Shown: positions 1-8,406, counted from the first letter of the stretch. The stretch is 64,000 bases of DNA from Marisediminitalea oceani (GCF_003731635.1 NZ_RCUA01000002.1:1-64000), one strand, 5' to 3'. Notes: generated from the letters alone by a model not told the origin. A program made the numbers and translations.

Positions 1-52
<52 letters not shown>

Positions 53-107
53 TCTGAACTGGTTTGAACCGGACCGCGTAATGCGCTGTGCCGTTCAAGT
101 GGTGCGT

Positions 108-135
108 ATTATACATAGGGATTAGTGGTTGGCAA
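108..135 (-). promoter_or_regulatory. sigma-70 type promoter of tRNA-fMet
   Basis: On the minus strand a TTGCCA -35 box (130-135) and a perfect TATAAT -10 box (108-113) are separated by 16 bases. The predicted start is near position 101, about 50 bases before the mature tRNA 5' end. Boxes and spacing are seen directly; activity is inferred. Confidence 0.7.
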
Positions 136-222
136 GGCCTGTTTGGTGAATTGTTTCAATTTTTTGACCAACCGGTTAAATACCCATCACAACGCTTATT
201 AAGCGTACTATTTATTACGTAT

Positions 223-528
223 TTATTTAAAATATAGATTCATTTTTTGCGCCAGTTTAAAGTCCAGCTCGCTGAGGCCGCCCACATCATGGGTGGTTAA
301 TCTGACTTCAACTTTATTATAAACATTAAACCACTCAGGGTGGTGTTTCAGCTTCTCTGCCCAGATAGCAATTTGTGACATCCAGCCAAAGGCTCCGATA
401 AACCCTTTAAAAGTAAACGTACAGGTAATAGCATCGCCATCGCGCTGCCAGGCGCTTCCCTCTGCCGAGGTGGTGTTTAAGGCCGCTAGTTGCTCTGCAA
501 TTTCAGTATCATTTAGCTTAGTGGTCAT
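223..528 (-). CDS. phhB: pterin-4a-carbinolamine dehydratase (PCD/DCoH family)
   Basis: The product (101 aa) matches the small cytosolic PCD family that dehydrates 4a-hydroxytetrahydrobiopterin to recycle the pterin cofactor of phenylalanine hydroxylase. It carries the family signature KLKHHPEW followed by [14 protein letters not shown] and a C-terminal LSELDFKLA segment. The start MTTKLND at 528 is preceded by AAGGAG at good distance; the longer reading frame reaching 585 has no such site. No phenylalanine hydroxylase gene is adjacent, so the partner must be elsewhere, or the protein may serve molybdopterin or another pterin. The family call is firm and the pathway is inferred. Confidence 0.9.
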   Translation of the reverse strand: MTTKLNDTEIAEQLAALNTTSAEGSAWQRDGDAITCTFTFKGFIGAFGWMSQIAIWAEKLKHHPEWFNVYNKVEVRLTTHDVGGLSELDFKLAQKMNLYFK

Positions 529-720
529 AAGAACTCCTTGATTGAAGATGTTAAATATTACCTTAACGAATGTTGGCGGCCTCACAAAGGCACATCAGCT
601 TTCTTTATGCCAGCAACTGTAAAGTAATCCATGCAGCAGGGTAATCCTTTCGTGTTTAGCAGGAAAATTTTACTCACGCGATGCTCCCACCTTATTCAGA
701 ACAACTTAAATTCATCAATA

Positions 721-764
721 AATCATAAAGTTAAATAACAACTATCTATGGTGCAATGCTTGCA
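721..764 (+). promoter_or_regulatory. candidate sigma-54 promoter with IHF-like site upstream of mscS
   Basis: TGGTGCAATGCTTGCA (749-764) has the GG-N10-GC spacing and a perfect TTGCA -12 half of the sigma-54 consensus. Two bases in the -24 half differ. AATCATAAAGTTA (721-733) matches the IHF consensus WATCAA-N4-TTR with one mismatch. It lies 28 bases before the -24 box, almost the spacing at 59143-59187. The start would be near 776, about 42 bases before the mscS ATG. The rest of the 529-817 gap shows nothing I can name. Confidence 0.4.
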
Positions 765-817
765 CTACCCGTTTCAGACAATCAACCCGATGACTCACCG
801 TCTGTTTGTGGAGAATT

Positions 818-1792
818 ATGAAAGCACTACAACTCGATACTTTCTGGCAACTAATCAATGAAAAGCTTGAACGCTGGGTCGAAGCAAGTATTAAACACCT
901 GCCTAATATTGCCGTGGCCATTTTTATTGCCATGGCTTTTGGCCTGTTAGCTAAAATTGTCGGTAATCTCGCTCACCGCGTGTTATCCCGCACCTTTGAC
1001 TCCACCCAGATTGTCGGCTTGCTCACCTCCATAATTAAAGTCGCTATCGCGACCGCGGGTATTTTTATCGCACTGGATTTTATCGGGCTGCGGGGAACAG
1101 TAACCTCATTATTGGCCGGTGCCGGTATAGTTGGTCTGGCAATTGGTTTTGCATTCCAGGATATTACCGAGAACCTAATTGCCGGGATTGCCATGGGGGT
1201 GCGTAAACCCTTTCAGATTGGCGATGTCATCGAAGCCGAAGGCGTATTTGGTAACGTAGAGGCAATTAACCTGCGTAATACCCATGTGATGACATTCTTT
1301 GGTCAACGGGAAATCATTCCCAACAAGATCCTGTTTCGCAACATTCTTACCAACTACAGCGTTAATGGCCATCGCCGCATTGAAGTACCAGTCGGCATCT
1401 CCTACGCGGACGATCCTCAGCAAGCCGCCGAAGTGTTAACCGAAGCTGTTAATGAATTTGACTTTGTGATCAGAAAAGAAGAAACCGGTGTGTGGGCTGA
1501 GTCCTTTGGCGACAGCAGTATTAATTTGCTGGTCTGGTTCTGGATTGAATACCCGGGCGAGCCCGGTTTTCTGGCGGCAAGACATCAGGTAATCGTTGCC
1601 ATTCAGAGAGCATTGAGCGATGCTAATATACTTATTCCCTTCCCTATTCGTACGCTGGACTTCGGTGCTAAGGGAGGCGAGAAACTCAACGCTATGCTTA
1701 ATGATTCTGTTTTACCTGAAAACCAAACAGATGATGGTGCTTCCCAGCCATCGGCTAGTGAAGACGGTGATAGTCCTAGCGATGATAGTTAG
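818..1792 (+). CDS. small-conductance mechanosensitive channel, MscS family
   Basis: The product (324 aa) is an inner-membrane MscS-type channel that opens on membrane tension during hypo-osmotic shock. Three hydrophobic helices are visible (about residues 28-50, 67-90 and 95-125). The last is the Gly/Ala-rich pore helix (LAGAGIVGLAIGFAFQD) followed by the beta domain (KPFQIGDVIE, then IIPNKILF and NYS). A Ser/Asp-rich C-terminal tail makes it somewhat longer than E. coli MscS (286 aa). The ATG at 818 with GGAG upstream is preferred over a TTG at 806. The entericidin-like lipoprotein gene begins 33 bases after its stop in the same direction. Confidence 0.92.
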   Translation: MKALQLDTFWQLINEKLERWVEASIKHLPNIAVAIFIAMAFGLLAKIVGNLAHRVLSRTFDSTQIVGLLTSIIKVAIATAGIFIALDFIGLRGTVTSLLAGAGIVGLAIGFAFQDITENLIAGIAMGVRKPFQIGDVIEAEGVFGNVEAINLRNTHVMTFFGQREIIPNKILFRNILTNYSVNGHRRIEVPVGISYADDPQQAAEVLTEAVNEFDFVIRKEETGVWAESFGDSSINLLVWFWIEYPGEPGFLAARHQVIVAIQRALSDANILIPFPIRTLDFGAKGGEKLNAMLNDSVLPENQTDDGASQPSASEDGDSPSDDS

Positions 1793-1825
1793 AAAACAGT
1801 TTTAATTTTTGTTTGGAGACATCCC

Positions 1826-1969
1826 ATGAAGTTTCGTAATGTGCGTCTTTTTTTATTCGGATTAATCGCTGTTGCCGGTATGACAACGGGCTGTGCAACA
1901 ATGGAGGGACTCGGCAAAGATATTAAAAAAGCAGGTGAACAGCTCGAGGAAGCCGCAGACAAAAACTAA
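1826..1969 (+). CDS. entericidin EcnA/B-like small lipoprotein
   Basis: A 47-aa ORF encodes a lipoprotein precursor: MKFRNVR, a hydrophobic h-region, then the lipobox TTGC with the lipidated Cys at residue 23. It is followed by the entericidin-type helix ATMEGLGKDIKKAGEQLEEA. A GGAG site precedes the ATG at a good distance. Entericidins are stationary-phase or osmotic-stress membrane lipoproteins. The family is recognised by the GLGKDIKKAG motif; its role here is unknown. It probably shares the mscS transcript. Confidence 0.88.
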   Translation: MKFRNVRLFLFGLIAVAGMTTGCATMEGLGKDIKKAGEQLEEAADKN

Positions 1970-2094
1970 GGGAATTAGCAAAGGCCTAGCAGTGCCCCCA
2001 ACTGGTCTGACAATCAATCAATGTGATAGAAATGTTGATTTTCTATTAATAATGGTAATAATGATTGCAGTTAACTGGTTGGGCCACTTCTTAC

Positions 2095-3018
2095 ATGAAT
2101 TTAAACCGAATCGATTTAAACCTGTTTGCTGTATTTGATGCCATCTATACCGCAGGTAATCTTACCAAAGCTGCTGATATCCTTTGCATCACTCAACCGG
2201 CAGTGAGTAATTCGCTGGCCCGGCTTCGTGATCTGCTCAACGACCCGTTATTTGTCAGAACCGGCCATACCATGAGTCCAACACCGGTAGCACAAAACCT
2301 TATCGGCCCGGCTCGTCAGGCACTGGAGCTATTACGAACCAGTGTGTTACAAAGTCGCGAGTTTAATCCGGAAGTAGCTGAAAAAACCTTTCAGTTTGCC
2401 TGTCGGGACCTCATTGAAGCCAGCATCCTGCCGCGGCTGATTGCAAAAATTGAAGCTCAGGCACCAGCCATTACCATCACCAATTACGACATTGATAAAA
2501 AACAGGTGGTCAATGCCCTGGCCAGTGGACAACTCGATTTTTACGCCGACAGCGAGACACTTACCGATCAGTATCTGGCGCGTCATAAAATAGCTGAAGA
2601 TCGTCTTGTGGTGGTTGGCCGGCCGGAACATCCGGCATTCAGCGAACCCATGTCGATGGAAAGTTTCCTTACTTATGGCCATATAAAGGTCTCCCAACGC
2701 CAGGAACAGGCCAGTGAAGTGGATATTGAATTATCTAAGCTCGGCCACCAACGGCGTATTGCCATGCAAAGCCATCACTTTCTTACCATCCCCAGCGTAC
2801 TGGTAAAAACGGATCTCCTTGCCTGTTTACCGTCACACTTAGCTAAACATTACAATCTCGCCGTGAGTGAACTCCCCTTTGCTCTGCAGCCCCTTGATTA
2901 TTATGTGTACTGGCACGTCAGTGCCAACGAAGATCCGGCCCACCGCTGGGTGCGCCAGCAGTTAATCGATATCGCTCAGGCGTTTCTTTCGCCGCCCTTA
3001 AATCAACACGCTGCCTGA
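2095..3018 (+). CDS. LysR-family transcriptional regulator
   Basis: The product (307 aa) has an N-terminal winged HTH typical of the NodD/LeuO-like branch: NRIDLNLFAVFDAIYTAGNL, ITQPAVSNSLARLR, DPLFVRTGHTMSPTP. A PBP2-type effector domain follows from about residue 95. The internal ATG (MNLNRID) at 2095 is preferred because family members begin at this point; the upstream frame to 2065 adds an untypical extension. It is followed by the DUF3718 cassettes in the same direction, but nothing shows that it controls them. Target and effector are unknown. Confidence 0.85.
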   Translation: MNLNRIDLNLFAVFDAIYTAGNLTKAADILCITQPAVSNSLARLRDLLNDPLFVRTGHTMSPTPVAQNLIGPARQALELLRTSVLQSREFNPEVAEKTFQFACRDLIEASILPRLIAKIEAQAPAITITNYDIDKKQVVNALASGQLDFYADSETLTDQYLARHKIAEDRLVVVGRPEHPAFSEPMSMESFLTYGHIKVSQRQEQASEVDIELSKLGHQRRIAMQSHHFLTIPSVLVKTDLLACLPSHLAKHYNLAVSELPFALQPLDYYVYWHVSANEDPAHRWVRQQLIDIAQAFLSPPLNQHAA

Positions 3019-3199
3019 ACTAATTGACATAAAAGGCCTCGCTGTCCCGTGCGAGGCTACCAATAACCAGTTTAAATGCAGGTGAAGCACAGCTATCTGC
3101 ACATAGTTACATCCCCGCTGAAAATCTACTTATTCATTAATATTCAATGCTCTATACCAATAAAATCAGGGTTCTTCACGCTTAAAGGTATTTACCTTC

Positions 3200-3214
3200 A
3201 TAACAATGTATCAC
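3200..3214 (+). promoter_or_regulatory. conserved upstream element of DUF3718 cassette 1
   Basis: ATAACAATGTATCAC lies 122 bases before the cassette 1 start codon. It is the least conserved copy of an element (ATACCAATGTATCA) that precedes all three DUF3718 genes and the following small gene. Further down a shared motif (TTTAATGAACCTGACAAAAC) resembles a -10 box plus start region. The remaining 3019-3321 sequence holds no convincing gene. Confidence 0.5.
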
Positions 3215-3321
3215 CCGCGCAATTTACCAGTAACGCAGACAGAGCTTTAATGAACCTGACAAAACAAACAACTGATTGACCACCTAACTTAACCTATAAC
3301 CTATCTTTCAAGGAGCTAACC

Positions 3322-3717
3322 ATGTTGAAAATTGTTAAGTCCTCTTTGTTTGCTTTAACTGCATCGCTGGCGCTTACCGGCACCGCGAATGCTAATGTAG
3401 AAGAAGCGCTGGCCAACATCTGTACTATCGTAAGTGCCGATGATAAAGGCGAGTTACGTAAGAAAATGCGGGCTGTTCAATCGGACTACCGTCTCAAGCT
3501 GCGAGACTACTACTCAGGTATTTCATGCAATGGTCAGAGCTTAATCCGCACTGCCCTGCAAAATAATGCCGTTGAGGTTGGCACGCTACTGGTGAAGAAA
3601 ATGCCTAGCCGTGAGCTGGGCGAACCAGAGCAAGACGGAAAAACGCTGCAAGCGTGGATCAATGAAAATGGTCTGCAGGACCATGCCATTGCCAAGGAGT
3701 TAATGGACCGTCTGTAA
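3322..3717 (+). CDS. DUF3718-like secreted protein, tandem copy 1
   Basis: A 131-aa protein with a Sec signal peptide (cleavage after ANA, about residue 24). The 107-aa mature part has two cysteines (NICTIV and SCNGQSL), probably forming a disulfide, a basic segment KGELRKKM, and a helical end. It resembles the DUF3718 family known from Alteromonadales, whose function is unknown; this assignment is from memory of the family. A strong AAGGAG site precedes the ATG. The mature part differs from copy 2 at about eight positions, while the signal peptide is much more divergent, suggesting this is the older branch of the tandem array. Confidence 0.8.
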   Translation: MLKIVKSSLFALTASLALTGTANANVEEALANICTIVSADDKGELRKKMRAVQSDYRLKLRDYYSGISCNGQSLIRTALQNNAVEVGTLLVKKMPSRELGEPEQDGKTLQAWINENGLQDHAIAKELMDRL

Positions 3718-3737
3718 GGCGGCCACCGTACCCATTT

Positions 3738-3823
3738 CATGATAGCCATGTAAACAGTTCAACATGGTTGCAGGGAATTTAGCAGTCCCCTGCATTTAGA
3801 AGGCGCCGAGAGGCGCCTTTTTT
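3738..3823 (+). terminator. conserved structured 3' UTR and terminator of cassette 1
   Basis: A first hairpin pairs CCATG (3746-3750) with CATGG (3763-3767). A second pairs GCAGGG with CCCCTGC. The last is a rho-independent terminator with AAGGCGCC (3800-3807), loop GAGA, GGCGCCTT (3812-3819) and a T run. The same order of hairpins recurs after copies 2 and 3, so the 3' UTR was duplicated with the gene. Confidence 0.85.
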
Positions 3824-3910
3824 CTTTGTGTTCCAGACCTGTTCTCAATGCAAACCACAACACATTGATTTTACTTACCTTTGCGCCAGCGAAAAAAGGT
3901 ATTGAGTCCA

Positions 3911-3925
3911 ATACCAATGTATCAC
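3911..3925 (+). promoter_or_regulatory. conserved upstream element of DUF3718 cassette 2
   Basis: ATACCAATGTATCAC begins 122 bases before the copy 2 start codon. ATAC and GTAT form a small inverted repeat around CAAT. A -10-like TTTAATAG lies at 3957-3964 with no good -35, so the element would centre near -53, where an activator could bind. The downstream leader CCAACAAAACAAA is shared with copies 1 and 3. Confidence 0.5.
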
Positions 3926-4032
3926 CTGAGCTGTTTAATCAGCCTTATACTTTAGGTTTAATAGACCCAACAAAACAAAGCAAACAAAATTATTTCCCTT
4001 AAAGGCTGCTAAAACTAACGAGGATTACCACC

Positions 4033-4428
4033 ATGTTGAAATTTGCTAAAACTACTGCTCTTGTATTAACTGCTTCTTTTGGTATTAACGCCACTGCCCA
4101 CGCTAACGTGGAAGAAGCTTTAGCTAACATTTGTACTATTGTAAGTGCTGACGACAAAGGCGAGCTGCGTAAAAAAATGCGTGCCGTTCAGTCTGACTAT
4201 CGTTTGAAACTGCACGATTACTACTCAGGCATTACCTGTAATGGCCAAAGCCTGATCCGCACCGCGTTACAAAATAACGCGACTGAAGTAGGTACTCTGC
4301 TGGTGAAAAAAATGCCCAGCCGTGACCTGAGCGAGCCGGAAAAAGACGGTAAAACACTGCAAGCCTGGATCAACGACAACGGTCTGCAGGATCACGCTAT
4401 TGCAAAAGAAGTGATGGATCGTCTGTAA
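4033..4428 (+). CDS. DUF3718-like secreted protein, tandem copy 2
   Basis: A 131-aa paralogue of the neighbours on both sides. Signal peptide to about residue 24 (ATAHA/NVEE), then the same two-cysteine mature domain. It differs from copy 3 at about ten positions over the full length including the signal peptide, so copies 2 and 3 are the most recent duplication. One change, R to H in LKLHDYY, is unique to this copy. It has its own upstream element and terminator, so the three copies are separate transcription units rather than an operon. Function unknown; a periplasmic or secreted location is predicted from the signal peptide. Confidence 0.8.
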   Translation: MLKFAKTTALVLTASFGINATAHANVEEALANICTIVSADDKGELRKKMRAVQSDYRLKLHDYYSGITCNGQSLIRTALQNNATEVGTLLVKKMPSRDLSEPEKDGKTLQAWINDNGLQDHAIAKEVMDRL

Positions 4429-4446
4429 GACATCATCCCCCTCTTT

Positions 4447-4531
4447 CATGATAACCATGTAAGCTGTTCAACATGGTTGCAGGGAGCATAGCAGTCCCCT
4501 GCATTGGAAAGGCGCCGCAAGGCGCCTTTTT
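4447..4531 (+). terminator. conserved structured 3' UTR and terminator of cassette 2
   Basis: Same hairpin order as after copy 1: CCATG/CATGG, then GCAGGG/CCCCTGC, then AAGGCGCC (4509-4516), loop GCAA, GGCGCCTT and TTTTT. It starts 19 bases after the stop codon. Confidence 0.85.
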
Positions 4532-4608
4532 CCTTTCTGGCTGGACAATAAAAACTCAACCCACTGATTTTGAAAGTAAAGCTACTCAAAATCCAGGTAT
4601 TAGAATAA

Positions 4609-4623
4609 ATACCAATGTATCAG
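4609..4623 (+). promoter_or_regulatory. conserved upstream element of DUF3718 cassette 3
   Basis: ATACCAATGTATCAG begins 117 bases before the copy 3 start codon. It is followed by the -10-like TCTAATAG and the A-rich leader CAACAAAACAAAC seen in the other cassettes. Confidence 0.5.
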
Positions 4624-4725
4624 CCCTGCTGTTTAAGCGAATGTTAGTTTGGGGTCTAATAGCCTCAACAAAACAAACAAAACAAAACAAAATTTTAAGA
4701 CTGCTAACTTAAAAGGATTACTACC

Positions 4726-5121
4726 ATGTTGAAATTTGCTAAAACTGCTGCTGTTGTATTAACTGCTTCTTTCGGAATTAACGCCACTGCCCACGCCAAT
4801 GTGGAAGAGGCGCTAGCCAACATCTGCACTATCGTAAGTGCTGATGATAAAGGCGAACTGCGTAAAAAAATGCGTGACGTTCAGTCTGACTACCGTTTAA
4901 AACTTCGCGATTACTATGCTGGTATTACCTGTAACGGCCAGAGCCTTATCCGCACCGCGTTACAAAATAACGCGACAGAAGTGGGTACCCTGCTGGTGAA
5001 AAAGATGCCAAGCCGTGATTTAAGCGAACCAGAGCAAGACGGTAAAACACTGCAAGCCTGGATTAACGATAATGGCATGCAAGACAACGCCATTGCTAAA
5101 GAAGTACTCGCCCGTCTATAA
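4726..5121 (+). CDS. DUF3718-like secreted protein, tandem copy 3
   Basis: A 131-aa protein, the third tandem paralogue, closest to copy 2. Signal peptide to about residue 24, mature region with the same two cysteines (NICTIV and TCNGQSL). The C-terminus has drifted most (NGMQDNAIAKEVLARL). The start is fixed by AAAGGA upstream and by identity of the first residues with copy 2. Biological role unknown. Three retained near-identical copies with full regulatory regions suggest either selection for dosage or a recent array that is still unstable. Confidence 0.8.
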   Translation: MLKFAKTAAVVLTASFGINATAHANVEEALANICTIVSADDKGELRKKMRDVQSDYRLKLRDYYAGITCNGQSLIRTALQNNATEVGTLLVKKMPSRDLSEPEQDGKTLQAWINDNGMQDNAIAKEVLARL

Positions 5122-5136
5122 GACTGATAACGAATT

Positions 5137-5216
5137 CATGATAGCCATGTAAACATTTCAACATGGTAGCAGAGCTCCGGGCTCTGCGGTGGGGCGCCTC
5201 AGGGCGCCTTTCCTTT
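5137..5216 (+). terminator. structured 3' UTR and terminator of cassette 3
   Basis: Begins with the shared CATGATAGCCATG motif and the CCATG/CATGG hairpin. The second hairpin is AGAGC/GCTCT instead of GCAGGG/CCCCTGC. The terminator is GGCGCC, loop TCAG, GGCGCC followed by TTTCCTTT. The middle hairpin has therefore been replaced while its position is kept. Confidence 0.75.
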
Positions 5217-5269
5217 ATTTGATAACTCACCACAAAACATACACTTACAGATGTAACGTATTAACTTGA

Positions 5270-5283
5270 ATACCAATGTATGA
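5270..5283 (+). promoter_or_regulatory. fourth copy of the ATACCAATGTAT element
   Basis: ATACCAATGTATGA begins 92 bases before the start of the next small secreted-protein gene. That gene is not a DUF3718 paralogue, so here the element is shared without the gene. This supports co-regulation, or a repeat-derived promoter piece. Confidence 0.45.
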
Positions 5284-5361
5284 TTCTCAGTGTGTCATCA
5301 CATCTACAACTAAGGTGTAATGACATTGTTGCTGACCGAGATCAATAAAAGCGAGCATATT

Positions 5362-5634
5362 ATGAAAATCAAAATCGTTACCCTTAGCCTGCTGACCTGC
5401 TGTTTATTTACAGGCACAACCATGGCCAACGAGCATAATATCCAACCTGCTTCTGTTGACAGTGCTCCACAACTGGTCAAAAAGCTACGCGCCGACTCTT
5501 CGCGTCTGCCGGTTGACCAGTTACTCAATAAGTACATCAAAAAAAATAATCGGTCAGAAAATACTTTCACAACAGCGCCAGCGTTATCTTTGAACGGTGC
5601 TAATCAACAGCCGGGACAACAAGCCGGTCGGTAA
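5362..5634 (+). CDS. small secreted protein of unknown function
   Basis: A 90-aa product with an N-terminal signal peptide (MKIKIVTLSLLTCCLFTG, cleavage probably after TMA). The mature part of about 65 residues is hydrophilic, with a basic helix APQLVKKLRADSSRLPVDQL and a low-complexity Asn/Gln/Gly tail. I do not recognise a family. The internal ATG at 5362 is preferred because it starts the signal peptide; the frame extending to 5320 adds an untypical leader. It follows the DUF3718 array and shares its upstream element. Confidence 0.6.
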   Translation: MKIKIVTLSLLTCCLFTGTTMANEHNIQPASVDSAPQLVKKLRADSSRLPVDQLLNKYIKKNNRSENTFTTAPALSLNGANQQPGQQAGR

Positions 5635-5762
5635 ACTACTACCTGGCCAACCCTGTACCAATTATTAGTTATCACAATTTGTTGCATTCATTTACTACCC
5701 CTCAGGCCTAATTGTCACTACACTATGCGCCAATTACTGCCGATAAAAAGTCAGGGCGATCT

Positions 5763-8342
5763 ATGCAACAACCTCAGTCTTCTCAATCTTCGTACCACTC
5801 ACGAAAGCTTGTGCCGGCAATGTCATTACTGGCTACCGCGATACTCTCTTCTTCAGTGTTTGCACAATCTTCTCCCACGACATCTGAGTCCGGGTTGGAA
5901 ACCATTGAAGTTACCGCACAAAAGCGTTCGCAAAACTTGCAGGAAGTGCCGGTAGCAGTTACCGCTCTTAGTGGTGAGCTGTTAGCAGAAAAAGCCAGTT
6001 TCGATATTTTTGATATCGAACGCAGTGTCCCTACCCTGTCAGCTTTTCAGAGTCAGAGTGCAACCAACAGTGCCTTCGCCATTCGCGGGATTGGTACTTC
6101 ATCGCAAAACTTTGGTTTTGAGTCCTCGGTGGGATTGTATGTTGATGGTGTTTATCGCGCGCGCCAGAACTCGGTGATTAACGATTTAGTGGATATCCAG
6201 TCGGTAGAAGTACTGCGAGGACCACAGGGCAGCTTGTTTGGTAAGAATACGCCTTCCGGTGCAGTGGTTATTAATACCGTTAATGCCGATTTTGATGGCC
6301 GGGGCTTTTTTCAGGTCACTGCCGGCAATTACAATACGCTAAATATAAGCGGTGCTAAATCGGTCACCCTGATTGACGACGTACTGGCTATGCGCGCAAG
6401 CGGCTTTACCGCACGCCGTGATGGCTGGGTAACCGATCAGACCCACCCCGGCAAAGATCTTAACAACCGCGACCGCTCAGGTTTTCGTCTGCAAGCGTTG
6501 TATACCCCCACAGATGCACTATCGGTTAGAGTTATCGCCGACTATGCGGAGCTCGACGAGCGCTGTTGTGCGGCGCTCACCTGGCAGGGTAACGCCCAGG
6601 CAAACGAGATTGCAGGAAAGTATGGTACCGATAGCCTTATCGCGTCGCCATTAATAGGTGGCCGCGTATTTACCCAGGCGCAGTATTTTGATTTCACCAC
6701 GGCGCTTAGCACCTCGCCGCGTTCAGCCATGCAAGATAGGGGGCTATCTGCAGAGATCGACTGGCAAATCAGCGACACCTTATCGCTGGTGTCGGTCAGT
6801 TCACTGAGAAAGTTTGATAGCTTTGACTATATCGACTCTGATTTCTCCGATGGCGAGCTATTATCCACCACCAATGACTCGGCACAGCGCGCGGTGACTC
6901 AGGAACTCAGGGTTCACTATGCCTCGCCCTCGTTATCTGCCATTGCCGGTGTCTTTTACTTTCATCAGCGCCTTGACCTCGATTTCAATAACATGATTGG
7001 CAGTGATTTTCCGGCCTTTTTTGCCACCAGTGCAGCCGAACTCCAGCCTCTTATTGAAGGGATTAACACGCTAAGTACATTAAGCGGTGGCCTGATAGCA
7101 CCGGTTGCGCCGGCCACACCAGGCGGCACCGACTTCCCGCACAGTGCCGATCAGACCCAGGACAGTTATGCGGTATTTGCCCAGACAGACTGGACGTTTC
7201 TGCCACAGTGGACCCTCACTACCGGGATCCGCTGGACCACCGAAGATAAAACATTAAATGGCGAATTCAGCGAAGTTGGGCCGGGTATAAATGGTTTACC
7301 TACTCAACCGCAAGACATTCCTAACCCCTATGCCGCTGTACCAGCTTTAACGGATATCGCCACGGCACTTGCCACCATGCAAATGCCCGATGCGGATTCA
7401 CTGGCAGCCATCGCACCGTTTCAGAATCCGGGCTGGGGATTTTATTTTCTTAATACAGCTTCCATCCTGCCGCGGCCGTCCATGCAGGAATCCTTATCCG
7501 ACGACAATGTTTCCGGCACGGTTAAAATTAGTTACCAGCCCAATGATGAACGCCTGATATACCTGTCCTGGGCGAATGGATTTAAGTCTGGTGGCATCAA
7601 TACCGACCGTATAGCGCCTGGATTCGATCCGGTATTCAAAGCCGAAACGTCCCGGGCCTGGGAGTTAGGTGTGAAGCAGGAATTCCCTGACTACAATTTA
7701 CGCTTTAATCTTGCCCTGCATAAAACCGATATCGACGACTTTCAGGCATCCACTTTTACCGGGACTGGCTTTAATCTGCAAAATGCTGGCAGTATCGGCA
7801 CCAAAGGCGTTGAATTCGATTTGGTCTGGTTACCCGTTGCCTCTACCCAGATATCGTTAAATTTTGCCCGCACACTGGCCACCTTTGACGAGTTTGACAA
7901 TGGTACCTGTTGGGTTGCCTATACCTGGCACACCGGGATTGACGATCCGGGCCGGCAAAACGTGGAAGATCCTTATTGTTCACGGGCTGGCGATCGGGTC
8001 GGTTTTGAACCAGAAACCCGTTATACACTGGGTCTTGAGCATTATATTGATGTCTTTGACTTCCCCACCACAGTGCGCGTGGATTATCTGTACACCGGTG
8101 ATCTGTTCATGGATGACACCAACGATCCCTACAAACATCTCGACAGCTTCGATCTGGTTAACGCCAGTTGGATGTGGGAAATGCCAGCGTGGGACAGCCA
8201 GTTAATTGTCTGGAGTAAGAACCTGTTTGGTACCGAGTACGTGGCTAAAAATGGTTTTGATGTACCGGTTCAGGCGGGCAAGATTATGGCTTACCCTGGC
8301 ATGCCACGCACCTGGGGCATTACCCTGAGAACCCACTTTTAA
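5763..8342 (+). CDS. TonB-dependent outer-membrane receptor
   Basis: An 859-aa outer-membrane receptor with a signal peptide ending at VFAQ. A TonB-box-like LETIEVTAQKR is followed by the plug domain (QEVPVAVTALSGE, IRGIGTSS, VEVLRGPQGSLFGKNTPSGAV). The 22-strand barrel ends in an aromatic residue (LRTHF). The type with VTAQKR and an LFGKNTPSGAV plug is widespread in Alteromonadales and sphingomonads, where it imports siderophores, polyols, aromatics or other nutrients. The substrate cannot be told from sequence. No Fur box, regulator or enzyme gene is adjacent. The ATG at 5763 is preferred over an upstream TTG at 5712 because it leaves a normal signal peptide. Confidence 0.9.
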   Translation: MQQPQSSQSSYHSRKLVPAMSLLATAILSSSVFAQSSPTTSESGLETIEVTAQKRSQNLQEVPVAVTALSGELLAEKASFDIFDIERSVPTLSAFQSQSATNSAFAIRGIGTSSQNFGFESSVGLYVDGVYRARQNSVINDLVDIQSVEVLRGPQGSLFGKNTPSGAVVINTVNADFDGRGFFQVTAGNYNTLNISGAKSVTLIDDVLAMRASGFTARRDGWVTDQTHPGKDLNNRDRSGFRLQALYTPTDALSVRVIADYAELDERCCAALTWQGNAQANEIAGKYGTDSLIASPLIGGRVFTQAQYFDFTTALSTSPRSAMQDRGLSAEIDWQISDTLSLVSVSSLRKFDSFDYIDSDFSDGELLSTTNDSAQRAVTQELRVHYASPSLSAIAGVFYFHQRLDLDFNNMIGSDFPAFFATSAAELQPLIEGINTLSTLSGGLIAPVAPATPGGTDFPHSADQTQDSYAVFAQTDWTFLPQWTLTTGIRWTTEDKTLNGEFSEVGPGINGLPTQPQDIPNPYAAVPALTDIATALATMQMPDADSLAAIAPFQNPGWGFYFLNTASILPRPSMQESLSDDNVSGTVKISYQPNDERLIYLSWANGFKSGGINTDRIAPGFDPVFKAETSRAWELGVKQEFPDYNLRFNLALHKTDIDDFQASTFTGTGFNLQNAGSIGTKGVEFDLVWLPVASTQISLNFARTLATFDEFDNGTCWVAYTWHTGIDDPGRQNVEDPYCSRAGDRVGFEPETRYTLGLEHYIDVFDFPTTVRVDYLYTGDLFMDDTNDPYKHLDSFDLVNASWMWEMPAWDSQLIVWSKNLFGTEYVAKNGFDVPVQAGKIMAYPGMPRTWGITLRTHF

Positions 8343-8406
8343 TTACCCATTCAGTTACCCGGTGTTCCCTTTCACCGGGTAACTAATACCAATTCGCCGC
8401 TATTTA

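Noticed and set aside
1893-2138. 81-codon frame between mscS and the LysR gene
   Set aside because: It overlaps the entericidin-like gene in another frame and the LysR start; the lipoprotein has far better support.
3076-3279. 67-codon frame upstream of DUF3718 copy 1
   Set aside because: No ribosome site, protein-like composition poor, and it covers the conserved upstream element; better read as promoter DNA.
4473-4712. 79-codon frame between DUF3718 copies 2 and 3
   Set aside because: It spans a terminator and the conserved promoter element, and is not conserved in the other two intervals.
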